Positions 1-7,621 of a DNA stretch of 24,046 nt are shown piece after piece. Positions within the stretch are counted from its first letter, which is position 1. The number at the start of each line of letters is the position of its first letter. Source of the stretch: JAZDIT01 sp043804755. GTDB lineage: Bacteria; Patescibacteriota; Minisyncoccia; Minisyncoccales; JAQTPW01. Where the stretch lies: contig JAZDIT010000011.1 in NCBI GenBank assembly GCA_043804755.1, positions 1-24,046 of the forward strand, in the 5' to 3' direction. The position numbers were made by a program, and so were the translations under genes. The notes beneath the pieces were generated by a model. That model made no database searches and was not told where the DNA came from. It was given only the letters and a program-made list of their open reading frames with translations.

Positions 1-25
1 AACAAAAATTGGTAGTTGAAATTTT

Positions 26-484
26 ATGTTAAACGAGGAAGAAATTTTTAATTCTCTTTTCAAGCTAGCCTTAACCTCGAAAGATAAAGAGGGAGCTGTG
101 GCCGCTTGTATAGCGAGAGAGGGAAAAATCATTGCTTCTTCCGCCAGTTCTGATAACAGTTCATATCACGCGGAATATCTTACTATTAATAAAATTATTG
201 AAAGCGGAAACACTATAAAAAATTCCGATATTCTTTATGTAACGGTTGAACCGTGCAGCAAAAGGCAAAATATTGGCGGAACCGATTGTTGCTCATATAT
301 TATCAATAACGGTATCAAAAATGTCATTTTTGCGGTTTCAGACCCGAAACAAACCGAAGAAACCCAAAAACGACTAAAAAATGCCGGCGTGCGAATTCAG
401 CAGATCGGGGATGAAAATATTATCAGGAAAGCAAGAGATTTATTCAATAAAACAATGGTCAATACGAATAAATATAAATTGTAA
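26..484 (+). CDS. RibD-like cytidine/deoxycytidylate-deaminase-fold protein
   Basis: This is a stand-alone 152-residue zinc deaminase of the CDA fold, most like the N-terminal deaminase half of RibD. The sequence shows the HAE motif (H48, E50 as proton shuttle) and a PCS motif at C77, followed by C88/C89 in GGTDCC as the second cysteine ligand. The next stretch, GIKNVIFAVSDPKQ then LKNAGVRI, matches the RibD pattern after the zinc site. The two zinc cysteines are 11 residues apart, where RibD usually has 9. There is no reductase domain, and no other riboflavin gene is in the window, so a riboflavin role is doubtful; nucleotide or modified-base deamination is equally possible. The ATG at 26 is the first in frame and has no Shine-Dalgarno, which is normal for this window. 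Confidence 0.75.
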   Translation: MLNEEEIFNSLFKLALTSKDKEGAVAACIAREGKIIASSASSDNSSYHAEYLTINKIIESGNTIKNSDILYVTVEPCSKRQNIGGTDCCSYIINNGIKNVIFAVSDPKQTEETQKRLKNAGVRIQQIGDENIIRKARDLFNKTMVNTNKYKL

Positions 485-507
485 AGCGTAAGCAATAAAA
501 TCGTCAT

Positions 508-1020
508 ATGATTAAGAAAATAATTTTCATTGTCGGAGGAATTTTATTATTCGTTCTCGGATATGTCATCGGGAATTTTTTCCAGTTCTTAGATTTTGGT
601 ATCAGTGAAGACGAAAATGTTGGTTGCACTATGGAAGCAAAATTGTGTCCCGACGGTTCTGCGGTTGGCCGCACCGGTCCCAATTGTGAGTTTGCAGAAT
701 GCCCTGATGTGGAAACGGGAATACTGAAGGGTAAAGTTTTCATAGGACCGTTATGTCCCGTTGAACCCTGCCCGGTTACGACTCCCAACCCTTATATTTC
801 GAGGACAATTATTTTGCAGAAACAAAGCGGGGAATCGTTTCCGCCCATTCTGCTACAGGAAGACGGAAGTTTTGAAACGGAAATCGCCGTTGGCAATTAT
901 ATGCTGGATTTGAGCGACTGTAATTTTTTGGGATGCCGATATTCGCTTCCACGGGCCGTAAAAATTGAAGAAAGCGAAACAACAGAAATCAGCATCGATA
1001 TTGATACGGGTATAAGATAA
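508..1020 (+). CDS. Membrane-anchored Cys-rich secreted protein, unknown function
   Basis: I do not recognise a named family. Residues 4-26 form one hydrophobic helix after MIKK, so the protein is probably anchored in the membrane with the rest outside. A short Cys-rich module follows (about residues 40-67: GCTM, KLCPDG, NCEFAECP), of a kind often seen in surface proteins of Patescibacteria. The rest (about 70-170) contains GPLCPVEPCP and looks like a beta-rich carboxypeptidase-regulatory-like domain, with the pattern IILQKQSGESFPPILLQEDGSFETEIAVGNY in outline. Paired cysteines suggest disulfides. It lies 23 nt after the deaminase gene and only 4 nt before the methyltransferase gene, so it is probably co-transcribed. 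Confidence 0.6.
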   Translation: MIKKIIFIVGGILLFVLGYVIGNFFQFLDFGISEDENVGCTMEAKLCPDGSAVGRTGPNCEFAECPDVETGILKGKVFIGPLCPVEPCPVTTPNPYISRTIILQKQSGESFPPILLQEDGSFETEIAVGNYMLDLSDCNFLGCRYSLPRAVKIEESETTEISIDIDTGIR

Positions 1021-1024
1021 AAAT

Positions 1025-1756
1025 ATGAAAAATGGAAAAGAGATAAAAGAAATCGTTAAAAATAAATATAAAGAAATAGCCGTTAAAAACTCGGGTTGCG
1101 GATGCGGGTGCAGCAAGAATATTTCCAAAAGCATCGGATATTCGGAAAAGGAAATAGAGGAGGGAGGAGATGCGAATTTGGGCTTAGGTTGCGGAAATCC
1201 CGTTGCCATGAGCAAAATAAAATCCGGAGATACGGTTTTGGATTTGGGATGCGGAGCTGGATTTGATTGCTTTCTGGCCGCCAAAAAAGTTGGCAGGACC
1301 GGCAAAGTCATCGGCGTTGATATGACGGAAGAAATGATAAAAAAGGCGAAAGTGAATGCTAAAAGCCTGGGAATTAAAAATACGGAATTTATTCTCGGAG
1401 AAATAGAAAATTTGCCCATCAAAGACGGTTCTGTGGATATTATAATTACCAATTGTGTCGTAAATCTCACCCCTGATAAAGCAAAAACCTTTAGGGAAGC
1501 ATACAGAGTTTTGAAAAATGACGGGAAAATTTATCTTTCGGACATTGTTTTACTGAAAGAACTTTCAAAAGAGCAAAAAAATGATGATAACCTTTTGGCC
1601 GGATGCGTCGCGGGCGCACTTTTAAAGGAAGACTATCTGAAAAAGATAAAAAACGCCGGGTTTGATGCCAGGATTTTATCTGAGAATAAAGAGATCAGCA
1701 AAGAGCAATATAACGGCATCGCGTTGGAAAGTTTGATGGTCGAGGCCGTAAAATAG
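1025..1756 (+). CDS. arsM: Arsenite S-adenosylmethionine methyltransferase (ArsM-type)
   Basis: This 243-residue class I SAM methyltransferase is predicted to methylate As(III) in the cytosol. The SAM motif DLGCGAGFD is at residues 73-81, and the acidic residue binding the ribose is in IGVDM (D99). The arsenite-binding cysteines of ArsM are all recognisable: C56 in GLGCGNP, C144 in TNCVVNL and C194 in AGCVAGA. An extra N-terminal CGCGC cluster (C25, C27, C29) precedes the fold, as in many bacterial ArsM proteins. There is no arsenic operon next to it: the ArsR-type gene is about 9.6 kb away and sits with iscS. A related small-molecule methyltransferase is possible, but the cysteine set favours arsenic. 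Confidence 0.85.
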   Translation: MKNGKEIKEIVKNKYKEIAVKNSGCGCGCSKNISKSIGYSEKEIEEGGDANLGLGCGNPVAMSKIKSGDTVLDLGCGAGFDCFLAAKKVGRTGKVIGVDMTEEMIKKAKVNAKSLGIKNTEFILGEIENLPIKDGSVDIIITNCVVNLTPDKAKTFREAYRVLKNDGKIYLSDIVLLKELSKEQKNDDNLLAGCVAGALLKEDYLKKIKNAGFDARILSENKEISKEQYNGIALESLMVEAVK

Positions 1757-1778
1757 AAAATCGTCAAGCGTAGAAATC

Positions 1779-1806
1779 GTCCTTCAACGAGCTCAGGACA
1801 ATTTTT
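1779..1806 (+). terminator. Palindrome of the TCCTGAG-type family acting as terminator
   Basis: Arms GTCCT (1779-1783) and AGGAC (1795-1799) enclose TTCAACGAGCT, and the stem is followed by ATTTTTT. It closes the arsM transcript just before the next promoter. The sequence is a variant of a palindrome seen again at 10473-10492. Confidence 0.6.
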
Positions 1807-1813
1807 TGTTTAG

Positions 1814-1841
1814 TTGACTTTTTACAAATATATTGTATTTT
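1814..1841 (+). promoter_or_regulatory. Promoter of orphan cassette 1
   Basis: The -35 is TTGACT (1814-1819) and the -10 is TATTTT (1836-1841), with a 16-nt spacer. It lies directly after the terminator at 1779 and 25 nt before the first SD-preceded ORF, so it should drive the three small ORFs at 1867-2721. Confidence 0.55.
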
Positions 1842-1866
1842 ATGATTAGTACAAAGGAGGAGGGTG

Positions 1867-1980
1867 ATGAAAAATAAAAATTTGGTTTTAGCCGTTTTCA
1901 TTGGCGCAATCGTTTTTGCGATTGCATTTCTCGCGTTTTTTTACCTCTGTATTCTGGGTCCTTCATCAATCTTGAGATAG
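1867..1980 (+). CDS. Small single-helix membrane peptide, unknown
   Basis: This 37-residue ORF begins MKNKNLVLAVFIGAIVF and is hydrophobic across residues 5-32, so it is predicted to be a one-pass membrane peptide. A strong Shine-Dalgarno AAAGGAGG (1853-1860) lies 6 nt before the ATG, which is the main reason to call it. It is the first ORF of cassette 1, behind the promoter at 1814. Its stop TAG overlaps the SD of the next ORF, which suggests translational coupling. No family is recognised. It could be a leader peptide rather than a functional protein. Confidence 0.5.
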   Translation: MKNKNLVLAVFIGAIVFAIAFLAFFYLCILGPSSILR

Positions 1981-1988
1981 GAGGTCGA

Positions 1989-2156
1989 ATGGATCTTAAA
2001 AATTATCGGTGTTTATGGGTACAAACTGATTGGCTTTTGACGGGCGATTATCATATTCGGGCAAGCTGTTCAATCCATCATGAAGTCCGGGATTTTACCT
2101 GGGAAGAATGGCTCAAACTCCCCGAGTGTGCCAGATTTGAACTGGCACCTTGTTGA
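1989..2156 (+). CDS. Small unknown protein of orphan cassette 1
   Basis: This 55-residue ORF starts MDLKNYRCLWVQTDW and ends FELAPC. A full AGGAGGT (1979-1985) sits just before its ATG. It is rich in Trp and Cys, soluble in character, and matches nothing I recognise. A longer reading of the next gene (ATG at 2080) would overlap it; the SD-supported start at 2188 removes the overlap, and the three ORFs then lie in tandem with gaps of 8 and 31 nt. Existence rests on the SD and position, since no homology is visible. Confidence 0.45.
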   Translation: MDLKNYRCLWVQTDWLLTGDYHIRASCSIHHEVRDFTWEEWLKLPECARFELAPC

Positions 2157-2187
2157 TAATTCTCTTAAAGAACAGCGAAAGGAAGTG

Positions 2188-2721
2188 ATGAAATTGCGGA
2201 AAATAAAAGGATTTGTGTGCGTTGCCGAAACCAAACGGGGCCTCGGAGGTTTCCTCGAGGACGATTCCTACCTGTTCGGTAAGAATACGGACGGGTTGGG
2301 TGATGGTTCTTATAACAACATCGAATCCAACAATCTGACTTCGTTCGAAACCCGATTTGCCGCCAGAGATGCCGGCCGAGAAATGCGTAGTAAGCGGATG
2401 TTCAGAAAGATTTCCGTGGCAAAGATCGAAATTTCACTTGCCGAAACTCAAAGAGAAGCCGATTCCTTACAGCGCAAGACGAATCTGATCGTGGTCCGGA
2501 GAATGCCGGAATTCGGAGGAGCCTGCGTTTTAATCGGCGTTTCGGTTGAAGGAAGGGGCAGATATCCGCTTTACGGTTCAACTCTTTCGAGGAACGGTCT
2601 TAAGACGATTTCTAATTTTGAATCTGCTAAATGGATTGCTCAGGAAGAAAACAGGCAGGCGGGAGGTCCTGTTACCATAGGTACATTCAGCATCAAGAAA
2701 ATCAGGATCAAAAAGGCTTAA
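2188..2721 (+). CDS. Unknown soluble protein, main ORF of orphan cassette 1
   Basis: The protein is 177 residues, basic and without a signal peptide or membrane helix. I chose the ATG at 2188 (MKLRKIKGFVCVAETK) over the upstream ATG at 2080 because AAAGGA (2178-2183) is placed correctly before it and because the longer form would overlap the 55-residue ORF. Visible segments are a Gly/Asp/Asn-rich region (about 20-50), a likely amphipathic helix with FAARDAGREMRSKRMFRK, a beta segment ISVAKIEISLAE, and a C-terminal basic tail IKKIRIKKA. No catalytic motif is evident. A strong terminator overlaps the stop codon, so the unit ends here. Confidence 0.65.
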   Translation: MKLRKIKGFVCVAETKRGLGGFLEDDSYLFGKNTDGLGDGSYNNIESNNLTSFETRFAARDAGREMRSKRMFRKISVAKIEISLAETQREADSLQRKTNLIVVRRMPEFGGACVLIGVSVEGRGRYPLYGSTLSRNGLKTISNFESAKWIAQEENRQAGGPVTIGTFSIKKIRIKKA

Positions 2722-2749
2722 GTCCTTCTGCAAAGCAGAGGGACTTTTT
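2720..2749 (+). terminator. Rho-independent terminator of orphan cassette 1
   Basis: The stem AAGTCCTTCTGC (2720-2731) pairs with GCAGAGGGACTT (2735-2746) across an AAA loop, 12 bp with one G-U pair, followed by a T run. The stop codon of the preceding ORF overlaps the stem. Confidence 0.85.
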
Positions 2750-2791
2750 AATTTTCTTGCGGACTTGTTTCGTACGAAGTAGGATAATATT

Positions 2792-3235
2792 ATGAGAGTG
2801 AAAATTTTGTTCGTTATTTCCATATTCGTAATTTCGTTTGGGGCAGTTTTTCTTATGTTATATTTTAAAAAAACGGGGAGTGTTTGTTTTAACGAAAATT
2901 GTTTCAAGATTGAATTGGCGAAAACGCCGGAAGAGAAAGCGAGAGGTCTGATGTTCCGGGAGAATTTGGATCAGGACAAAGGCATGTTGTTTATCTATGG
3001 CGAAGAGGAAAATCTCCCTTTTACGATGAGAAACACCAAAATTCCTCTCGATATAATCTGGATTAACGGGAATGAAGAAATTGTTTTCGTCAGCGAAAAT
3101 TCCCAGCCTTGCCATACCGAAGTTTGTCCCAGTATAAATCCCGAAAAGAGTGCGCAATACGTTTTGGAAATCAACGGGGGAATCGCGGAAAAAATCGGCT
3201 TGGAAATTGGAAACAAGATAGAAATCAATTTTTGA
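2792..3235 (+). CDS. DUF192 family membrane-anchored protein
   Basis: This 147-residue protein has an N-terminal hydrophobic helix (about 4-24) that works as signal or anchor, then a complete DUF192 domain. Family hallmarks are ELAKTPEEKARGLMFRENL, GMLFIYGEE, FTMRNTKIPLDIIWI and the C-terminal VLEINGG...EIGNKIEI. DUF192 proteins are small extracytoplasmic beta domains of unknown biochemical role. Two extra cysteines in PCHTEVCP could form a disulfide. It is the first gene after the cassette 1 terminator; no clear SD is present apart from a weak AGGA. The next gene has its own promoter. Confidence 0.85.
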   Translation: MRVKILFVISIFVISFGAVFLMLYFKKTGSVCFNENCFKIELAKTPEEKARGLMFRENLDQDKGMLFIYGEEENLPFTMRNTKIPLDIIWINGNEEIVFVSENSQPCHTEVCPSINPEKSAQYVLEINGGIAEKIGLEIGNKIEINF

Positions 3236-3253
3236 CAGTTTTACATAAACTGG

Positions 3254-3282
3254 CCGACAAACGTGGCAGTTTTTGTTATAAT
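3254..3282 (+). promoter_or_regulatory. Promoter before the DoxX-like gene
   Basis: A perfect TATAAT (3277-3282) is preceded at 17 nt by CCGACA (3254-3259), a 4/6 match to the -35. The predicted start is near 3289, about 20 nt before the ATG. Confidence 0.5.
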
Positions 3283-3308
3283 TACTTAATAATCATTAAT
3301 TCTAGAAT

Positions 3309-3752
3309 ATGACAAAGTTCCAAAAAATCGCCATATTTTTGCTCAGAGTTTCGACCGGCTGGGTTTATCTGTATGCGGGCATAAGGTTGCTGTCCAACCC
3401 GGAAAATTCCGCAGCCGGCTATATAATGAACGCGAAAACCTTCACGGGTTTTTATCATTGGCTGGCAAGTCCGGATATAGTCCCCATAATAACTTTCATC
3501 AGTGAATGGGGGTTATTGCTCCTGGGGATTTCCCTGGTGTTGGGGATTTTCGTAAGATTGAGTTCCTTTTTGGGTGCATTTATGATGCTGATGTTCTATT
3601 TTCCCGTTTTACAGTTCCCGTATCCCAGCGCAACCTCGTTCATAGTAGACGAGCATATCACTTATGCGCTGGTATTGATTTTTCTCGGGGCGATCGGTGC
3701 GGGCCGCGCCTGGGGTTTGGATAAACTCTTGGCGAAATTAAACCAAAAATAA
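3309..3752 (+). CDS. DoxX/DoxD family membrane protein
   Basis: The protein is 147 residues with four predicted membrane helices, of the DoxX/TQO small-subunit (DoxD) superfamily. Typical features are the opening ALL-like helix IAIFLLRVSTGWVYLYAGI, the central FISEWGLLLLGISLVLGIFVRLSSFLGAFMML pattern, and the closing VLIFLGAIGAGRAWGLD. Related proteins take part in quinone-linked thiosulfate oxidation or thiol/redox stress membrane complexes, but the substrate here cannot be told from sequence. The start ATG has no SD and a 20-nt leader is predicted. It stands alone between its promoter and a 146-nt gap. Confidence 0.8.
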   Translation: MTKFQKIAIFLLRVSTGWVYLYAGIRLLSNPENSAAGYIMNAKTFTGFYHWLASPDIVPIITFISEWGLLLLGISLVLGIFVRLSSFLGAFMMLMFYFPVLQFPYPSATSFIVDEHITYALVLIFLGAIGAGRAWGLDKLLAKLNQK

Positions 3753-3898
3753 AATATGGTCTGACTATCAGACAGTATCTTTGATTTTATCCGATTTCAA
3801 AAATAGAACTTTCTTTTTTTGAGATTTATATTAAAATAGACTGGCGAGGTCGAGTGTATTAATTAAAAATTAACCATTAATAACTAAAAATTAAGCAT

Positions 3899-4678
3899 AT
3901 GCGCGATAAAATTAAAAATTATCTGGGAGTTGCATTAGTGATTGCAATTTTCCTGTTTGCAGTAGGTTATTTAAGCTACGTAAACGTTTATTCCAAATCA
4001 ATCCAGCCGTCTTCATACAGAAGCTTTTCTGTGACGGGGGAGGGGAAAATTACGGCCATTCCCGACATAGCTCAATTCACGTTCAGCGTCATTACGGAGG
4101 GCGGCAAGGATATCGCCACTTTGCAGAAAACGAATACCGATAAAACGAACGCGGTAATAGATTTTCTCAAGGCGCAAGATATCGAGGCAAAAGACATCAA
4201 AACCCTGAATTACAGTTTAGATCCGAGATACCAATATTATCAGTGTGAACCGACAATGAGCATTACCCCTTGTCCTCCTGCGGAGATCGTAGGTTATACA
4301 ATAACACAGACGGTTTCGGTGAAAATCAGGGATTTTGCTAAAATCGGGGATGTTTTCGCCGGAGTAATTTCCAATGGTGCTAATTCTGTATCCTCGCTTT
4401 CGTTCACCATAGACGATCAGACAGCCGTTGAAAATCAGGCAAGGGAGGAAGCCATAAAACAGGCAAGGGAAAAAGCGGAAATGGTCGCAGATGCCGGAGG
4501 TTTCAGAGTAGGAAGATTAATCTCAATTGAAGATAGCTACACGCCTTATTATTACGGTTATGGAATGGGAGGGGGAGCTGAAATGAAAGTCTCATCGGAT
4601 GCGGCGCCGGCTCCGATAATCGAGCCAGGATCACAGGAAGTGACTATAAGCGTAGTGCTCAGGTACGAAATTCAATAA
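3899..4678 (+). CDS. SIMPL domain (DUF541) protein
   Basis: The 259-residue protein has one N-terminal membrane segment (about 9-30) and then an extracytoplasmic SIMPL/DUF541 domain. Family features are SFSVTGEGKITAIPDIAQFTF in outline, LKAQDIEAKDIKTLNYSLDPRY, GYTITQTVSVKIRD and QAREEAIKQAREKAEMVADAGG with the closing VTISVVLRYEI strand. SIMPL proteins include oxidative-stress and outer-surface proteins of unclear biochemistry. It begins a run of closely spaced envelope genes (gaps of 35, 16 and 7 nt) through htpX, so these are probably one operon. A Gly/Tyr-rich loop (YYYGYGMGGG) precedes the last strand. Confidence 0.85.
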   Translation: MRDKIKNYLGVALVIAIFLFAVGYLSYVNVYSKSIQPSSYRSFSVTGEGKITAIPDIAQFTFSVITEGGKDIATLQKTNTDKTNAVIDFLKAQDIEAKDIKTLNYSLDPRYQYYQCEPTMSITPCPPAEIVGYTITQTVSVKIRDFAKIGDVFAGVISNGANSVSSLSFTIDDQTAVENQAREEAIKQAREKAEMVADAGGFRVGRLISIEDSYTPYYYGYGMGGGAEMKVSSDAAPAPIIEPGSQEVTISVVLRYEIQ

Positions 4679-4713
4679 AATAAAAGGTCGTTCAAAAAAG
4701 AATTTAAAAAAAT

Positions 4714-5163
4714 ATGGCTGCAGAAAAACATTCTTTAGTCAGGACGATTTATCTTTATCTCTTCACCATAATCGGACTTGTGCTTTTGGTTATAGGTAGC
4801 GTTAGTTTTCTTGATATGGCTTTGAAAGCGTTCGTTTTCAAACAGGCGGAAGCCCCTGAGAGATTGCAACAGCAATATTCATGTTTGTACAGCTATTCCA
4901 TTCCGATAGAAAAATTGGAACAAAACCAGACAAGCACTTCTCTTACTGCCGATGAGCAGGCGACTCTGAAAACTTTTCTTGAAAATTACAAAGATTGTCA
5001 GGAACAGAGCGTCGGCATAAATTACATTTCCGCGCAGAGACAAAGAGATGCGTCGAGGAATCTGGCAATGATTCTGGTCGGTTTACCTTTATATCTGTAT
5101 CACTGGAGAACCATCGCGAGGGAAACAAAAAAGCGCGAGGAAGAAGATAAAGCGCAAAATTAA
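4714..5163 (+). CDS. Two-helix membrane protein of unknown function
   Basis: I do not recognise a defined family with confidence. The 149 residues show a membrane helix at about 10-36 (TIYLYLFTIIGLVLLVIGSV), a hydrophilic middle (about 40-110) with a Cys pair C57/C94 that may lie outside the cell, and a second helix around 115-130 (LAMILVGLPLYLYHW). The tail is highly charged and ends KREEEDKAQN. The N-terminal helix recalls the repeated helix unit of DUF5671 proteins, but this is weak. Its place between SIMPL and lemA suggests an envelope-stress or membrane-quality role. Confidence 0.55.
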   Translation: MAAEKHSLVRTIYLYLFTIIGLVLLVIGSVSFLDMALKAFVFKQAEAPERLQQQYSCLYSYSIPIEKLEQNQTSTSLTADEQATLKTFLENYKDCQEQSVGINYISAQRQRDASRNLAMILVGLPLYLYHWRTIARETKKREEEDKAQN

Positions 5164-5179
5164 TCTCTAACTAAAAACT

Positions 5180-5722
5180 ATGACTTTTTTCGTAATTGTT
5201 TTAGTCGCTATCGTTCTTTGGGTTATTCTCGCCTTCAACAGCCTGGTAGCCCTAAAGAACAGGGCAAAAGAAGCGTGGTCTGACATAGACGTCCAGCTGA
5301 AGAGGCGGTACGATTTGATTCCGAATCTTGTGGAAACCGTAAAAGGATATGCGGCGCATGAGAAAGAGCTGTTCGAAAAAGTAACCGAAGCGAGAAGCAA
5401 GGCAATGGGAGCCACGGGATTCAAGGAAAAGGAAGCCGCGGAAAACGCATTATCCGGCACCCTGAAAACCCTTTTTGCCGTTTCGGAAAATTATCCGCAA
5501 TTGAGAGCCTCGGAAAACTTTCTGGAACTTCAGAGAGAATTGTCCGATACAGAAAATAAAATTCAGGCGGCGAGAAGATTCTATAACGGAAACGTCAGGG
5601 ACCTGAATATAAAGATAGAAAGTTTTCCCTCAAACTTGATCGCATCCGCATTCAATTTTGCAAAGATGGATCTTTTCGAAATTGAAGAAGGACAGAAGGA
5701 ACCCGTCGCCGTAAAATTCTGA
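5180..5722 (+). CDS. lemA: LemA family membrane protein
   Basis: This 180-residue protein is a clear LemA. An N-terminal helix (about 2-24) is followed by the family signature NRAKEAWSDIDVQLKRRYDL then IPNLVETVKGYAAHEKELFEKVTEAR, and by the helical SENYPQLRASENFLELQRELSDTENKIQAARRFYNGNVRDLN core. The domain is a long helical bundle. LemA is very often next to htpX, as here (7 nt downstream), and is thought to act with membrane proteases or surface stress systems; the molecular role is not established. TGA is the stop, which helps show the standard genetic code. Confidence 0.95.
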   Translation: MTFFVIVLVAIVLWVILAFNSLVALKNRAKEAWSDIDVQLKRRYDLIPNLVETVKGYAAHEKELFEKVTEARSKAMGATGFKEKEAAENALSGTLKTLFAVSENYPQLRASENFLELQRELSDTENKIQAARRFYNGNVRDLNIKIESFPSNLIASAFNFAKMDLFEIEEGQKEPVAVKF

Positions 5723-5729
5723 ATTTTTA

Positions 5730-6638
5730 ATGGCTACTCTCTATACCCAATCCGAGTCTAACACTCGGAAGACATTTTTGCTTATAACGGTTTTTTTGAT
5801 TTTTATCATCGCGCTGGGATGGCTTTTCAGTTATCTGACGGGCGATTCCGTTTATCTCGTTGGTGCGGTAATCCTAAGTACGGTTCAAAGTTTTGTCAGC
5901 TACTGGTATTCCGATAAAATCGTTTTAGGAATGAACAAGGCCGTGGAAATAAAGCATGAAGAAAATCCCGATCTTTACCATATAGTTGAAAATCTCTGCA
6001 TTGCGGCGGGTCTCCCAACTCCTAAAATTTATATTATCGATGAACTCCAGCCGAATGCGTTTGCAACGGGAAGGGACAAAAATCATGCCACAATTGCCGT
6101 GACGAGAGGACTTCTTGAAAAATTGAACAGGTCGGAATTGGAGGGCGTAATCGCTCACGAGCTTTCGCATGTTGGTAACAAAGACATTCTGTTGAGTACC
6201 GCCGTTGTTGTGCTGGTCGGGATAATAGCCCTTCTTTCGAACTGGTTTTTAAGAATCAGCTTTTGGGGCGGGGGAAGAAGGAGGGATTCTCGGGATTCGG
6301 GCAATGCAGGTGCAATATTGGCGGTTTTAGGGATAGCTGCGGCGATTTTGGCACCCATTGCGGCTACACTGATCCAGCTTGCAATCTCGCGGAAAAGAGA
6401 ATTTCTGGCCGATGCCGATGGAGCTTTGCTGACCCGATATCCCGAAGGTTTGGCTAGTGCTTTGGAAAAAATCGCGCACGATCCGAATCCTCTGAGAGCC
6501 GCTTCAAGTTCGAATGCGCATTTGTACATAGAAAATCCTTTTCGGGGAGAGGAAAACCGAAGTTTTCTTGTAAAATTGTTTTCAACCCATCCACCGGTGG
6601 AGGAAAGGATAAAAATGCTGAGGGGAATGTCGGTTTAG
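5730..6638 (+). CDS. htpX: HtpX-like M48 membrane zinc metalloprotease
   Basis: The 302-residue protein matches HtpX. Two N-terminal helices (about 14-34 and 40-60) precede the catalytic part with HELSH at 143-147 (H143, H147 zinc ligands, E144 catalytic) and the third ligand E224 in REFLADADGA. Two more helices (about 155-173 and 193-217) flank a Gly/Arg/Asp-rich loop. The C-terminal STHPPVEERIKML is typical. It degrades damaged membrane proteins with the active site facing the cytosol. It follows lemA by 7 nt, and no promoter is seen between them. Confidence 0.95.
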   Translation: MATLYTQSESNTRKTFLLITVFLIFIIALGWLFSYLTGDSVYLVGAVILSTVQSFVSYWYSDKIVLGMNKAVEIKHEENPDLYHIVENLCIAAGLPTPKIYIIDELQPNAFATGRDKNHATIAVTRGLLEKLNRSELEGVIAHELSHVGNKDILLSTAVVVLVGIIALLSNWFLRISFWGGGRRRDSRDSGNAGAILAVLGIAAAILAPIAATLIQLAISRKREFLADADGALLTRYPEGLASALEKIAHDPNPLRAASSSNAHLYIENPFRGEENRSFLVKLFSTHPPVEERIKMLRGMSV

Positions 6639-6686
6639 GCGAAAATGCCGTTATATTGTAGAATATTATAAAGCGTTAAAGAAAAT

Positions 6687-7193
6687 ATGAGCAACAAACT
6701 ATTGGTTATATTGATCCTTGCAGTGTTGGGGATTATAGGAATCCTGGCTTTCGCTTTGATTAATCAGGGTGAAGAAAAAACTGACGGACAGAATCAGGAA
6801 CAGGCAACAACCACTCTTTTAGTATATTTCAACAACAGCAATCTCGACCCCGAATTTTCCTGCAACAAAGTTTTCCCGGTTGAAAGAATCGTTGTCAGGA
6901 CCCAGTCTCCGGCAAGAAAAGCTCTCGAGCTTTTATTCGAAGGACCGACGCAATCCGAAAAAGAACAGGGTTTCCTTACCAGCATCAATACCGGTGTGGA
7001 AATCCAAAGTTTGACAATCGAGAACAAAGTAGCCAAAGCCGATTTCAATGAACAACTGGAGTTTCAGGTGGGCGGTTCCTGTAGAGTATCGGCCATAAGA
7101 GCCCAAATTACCGAGACCCTCAAACAATTTCCGACGGTAGACAGTGTGATTATTTCCATCGACGGTCGGACGGAGGACATTCTGCAGCCGTAA
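6687..7193 (+). CDS. GerMN-domain membrane-anchored protein
   Basis: This 168-residue protein has an N-terminal helix (about 4-25), a short linker rich in Glu and Gln, and a GerMN-like domain (about 42-165). The domain shows LLVYFNNSNLDP, the conserved RTQSPARKALELLFEGPTQSE, and VAKADFNEQLEFQVGGSCRVSAIRAQITETL with the closing VIISIDGR. GerMN modules are extracytoplasmic domains first known in spore germination proteins and found in many non-sporulating bacteria. Two cysteines (C59, C132) could form a disulfide. It lies 48 nt after htpX and may belong to the same envelope operon. Confidence 0.75.
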   Translation: MSNKLLVILILAVLGIIGILAFALINQGEEKTDGQNQEQATTTLLVYFNNSNLDPEFSCNKVFPVERIVVRTQSPARKALELLFEGPTQSEKEQGFLTSINTGVEIQSLTIENKVAKADFNEQLEFQVGGSCRVSAIRAQITETLKQFPTVDSVIISIDGRTEDILQP

Positions 7194-7241
7194 TTATCCC
7201 AGATGCTTGATTTTCAGAAGTAAAAATAATTTTGGGAGAAT

Positions 7242-7508
7242 ATGAAAATCAAGGAAAATAAAAATTTAAAATACGATTTGTGGCCCATCGGCCATTTTGA
7301 GGATGCCGGAAGAGAAGATCCTGCCAATTGTATCATTGAGGGCTTCCATTTTATAGACGAAAAAATTGAACTGCATTTCAGGAACGGAAGAATTGCCCAG
7401 ATTAAAGCAAAAAATTTTCAAGGAGACAGGGAAATAGATGTCATCGTGAAGGAGCTGGAAAAATTCATCGGGAAATCATACAAAGATATTTTGGAAGCAG
7501 ATATCTGA
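7242..7508 (+). CDS. Small soluble protein of unknown function
   Basis: The 88-residue product is not a family I recognise. It has no signal or membrane segment. Predicted secondary structure alternates short strands (CIIEGFHFI, KIELHFRN, RIAQIKAKNF) with a C-terminal helix (EIDVIVKELEKFIGKSYKDIL). Only one cysteine is present. GGGAGA lies 3 nt before the ATG and may act as an SD, one of few outside the orphan cassettes. A weak hairpin followed by six T residues at about 7554-7573 may end the transcript. Confidence 0.55.
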   Translation: MKIKENKNLKYDLWPIGHFEDAGREDPANCIIEGFHFIDEKIELHFRNGRIAQIKAKNFQGDREIDVIVKELEKFIGKSYKDILEADI

Positions 7509-7621
7509 GTGATAAAGAATTCAGTTGATTTTTTAGCAGATAATAACAACAACAGTCCTTGAGGCTTTTTTAATTTAATAGATGTTTTTTAAAATAACGG
7601 TTTTATTTTTTTAATAGGTTT

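Noticed and set aside
853..1470. 205-residue - strand ORF antisense to arsM
   Set aside because: It is Ser/Pro/Phe-rich, typical of a shadow frame, and arsM on the + strand has full motif support.
2080..2187. Longer start for the 177-residue gene (ATG at 2080, 36 extra residues)
   Set aside because: It has no SD and overlaps the 55-residue ORF; the ATG at 2188 has a well-placed AAAGGA like its cassette neighbours.
3759..3773. GTCTGA-CTA-TCAGAC inverted repeat after the DoxX gene as a terminator
   Set aside because: The stem is only 6 bp and is not followed by a T run; it may be chance or a weak regulatory site.
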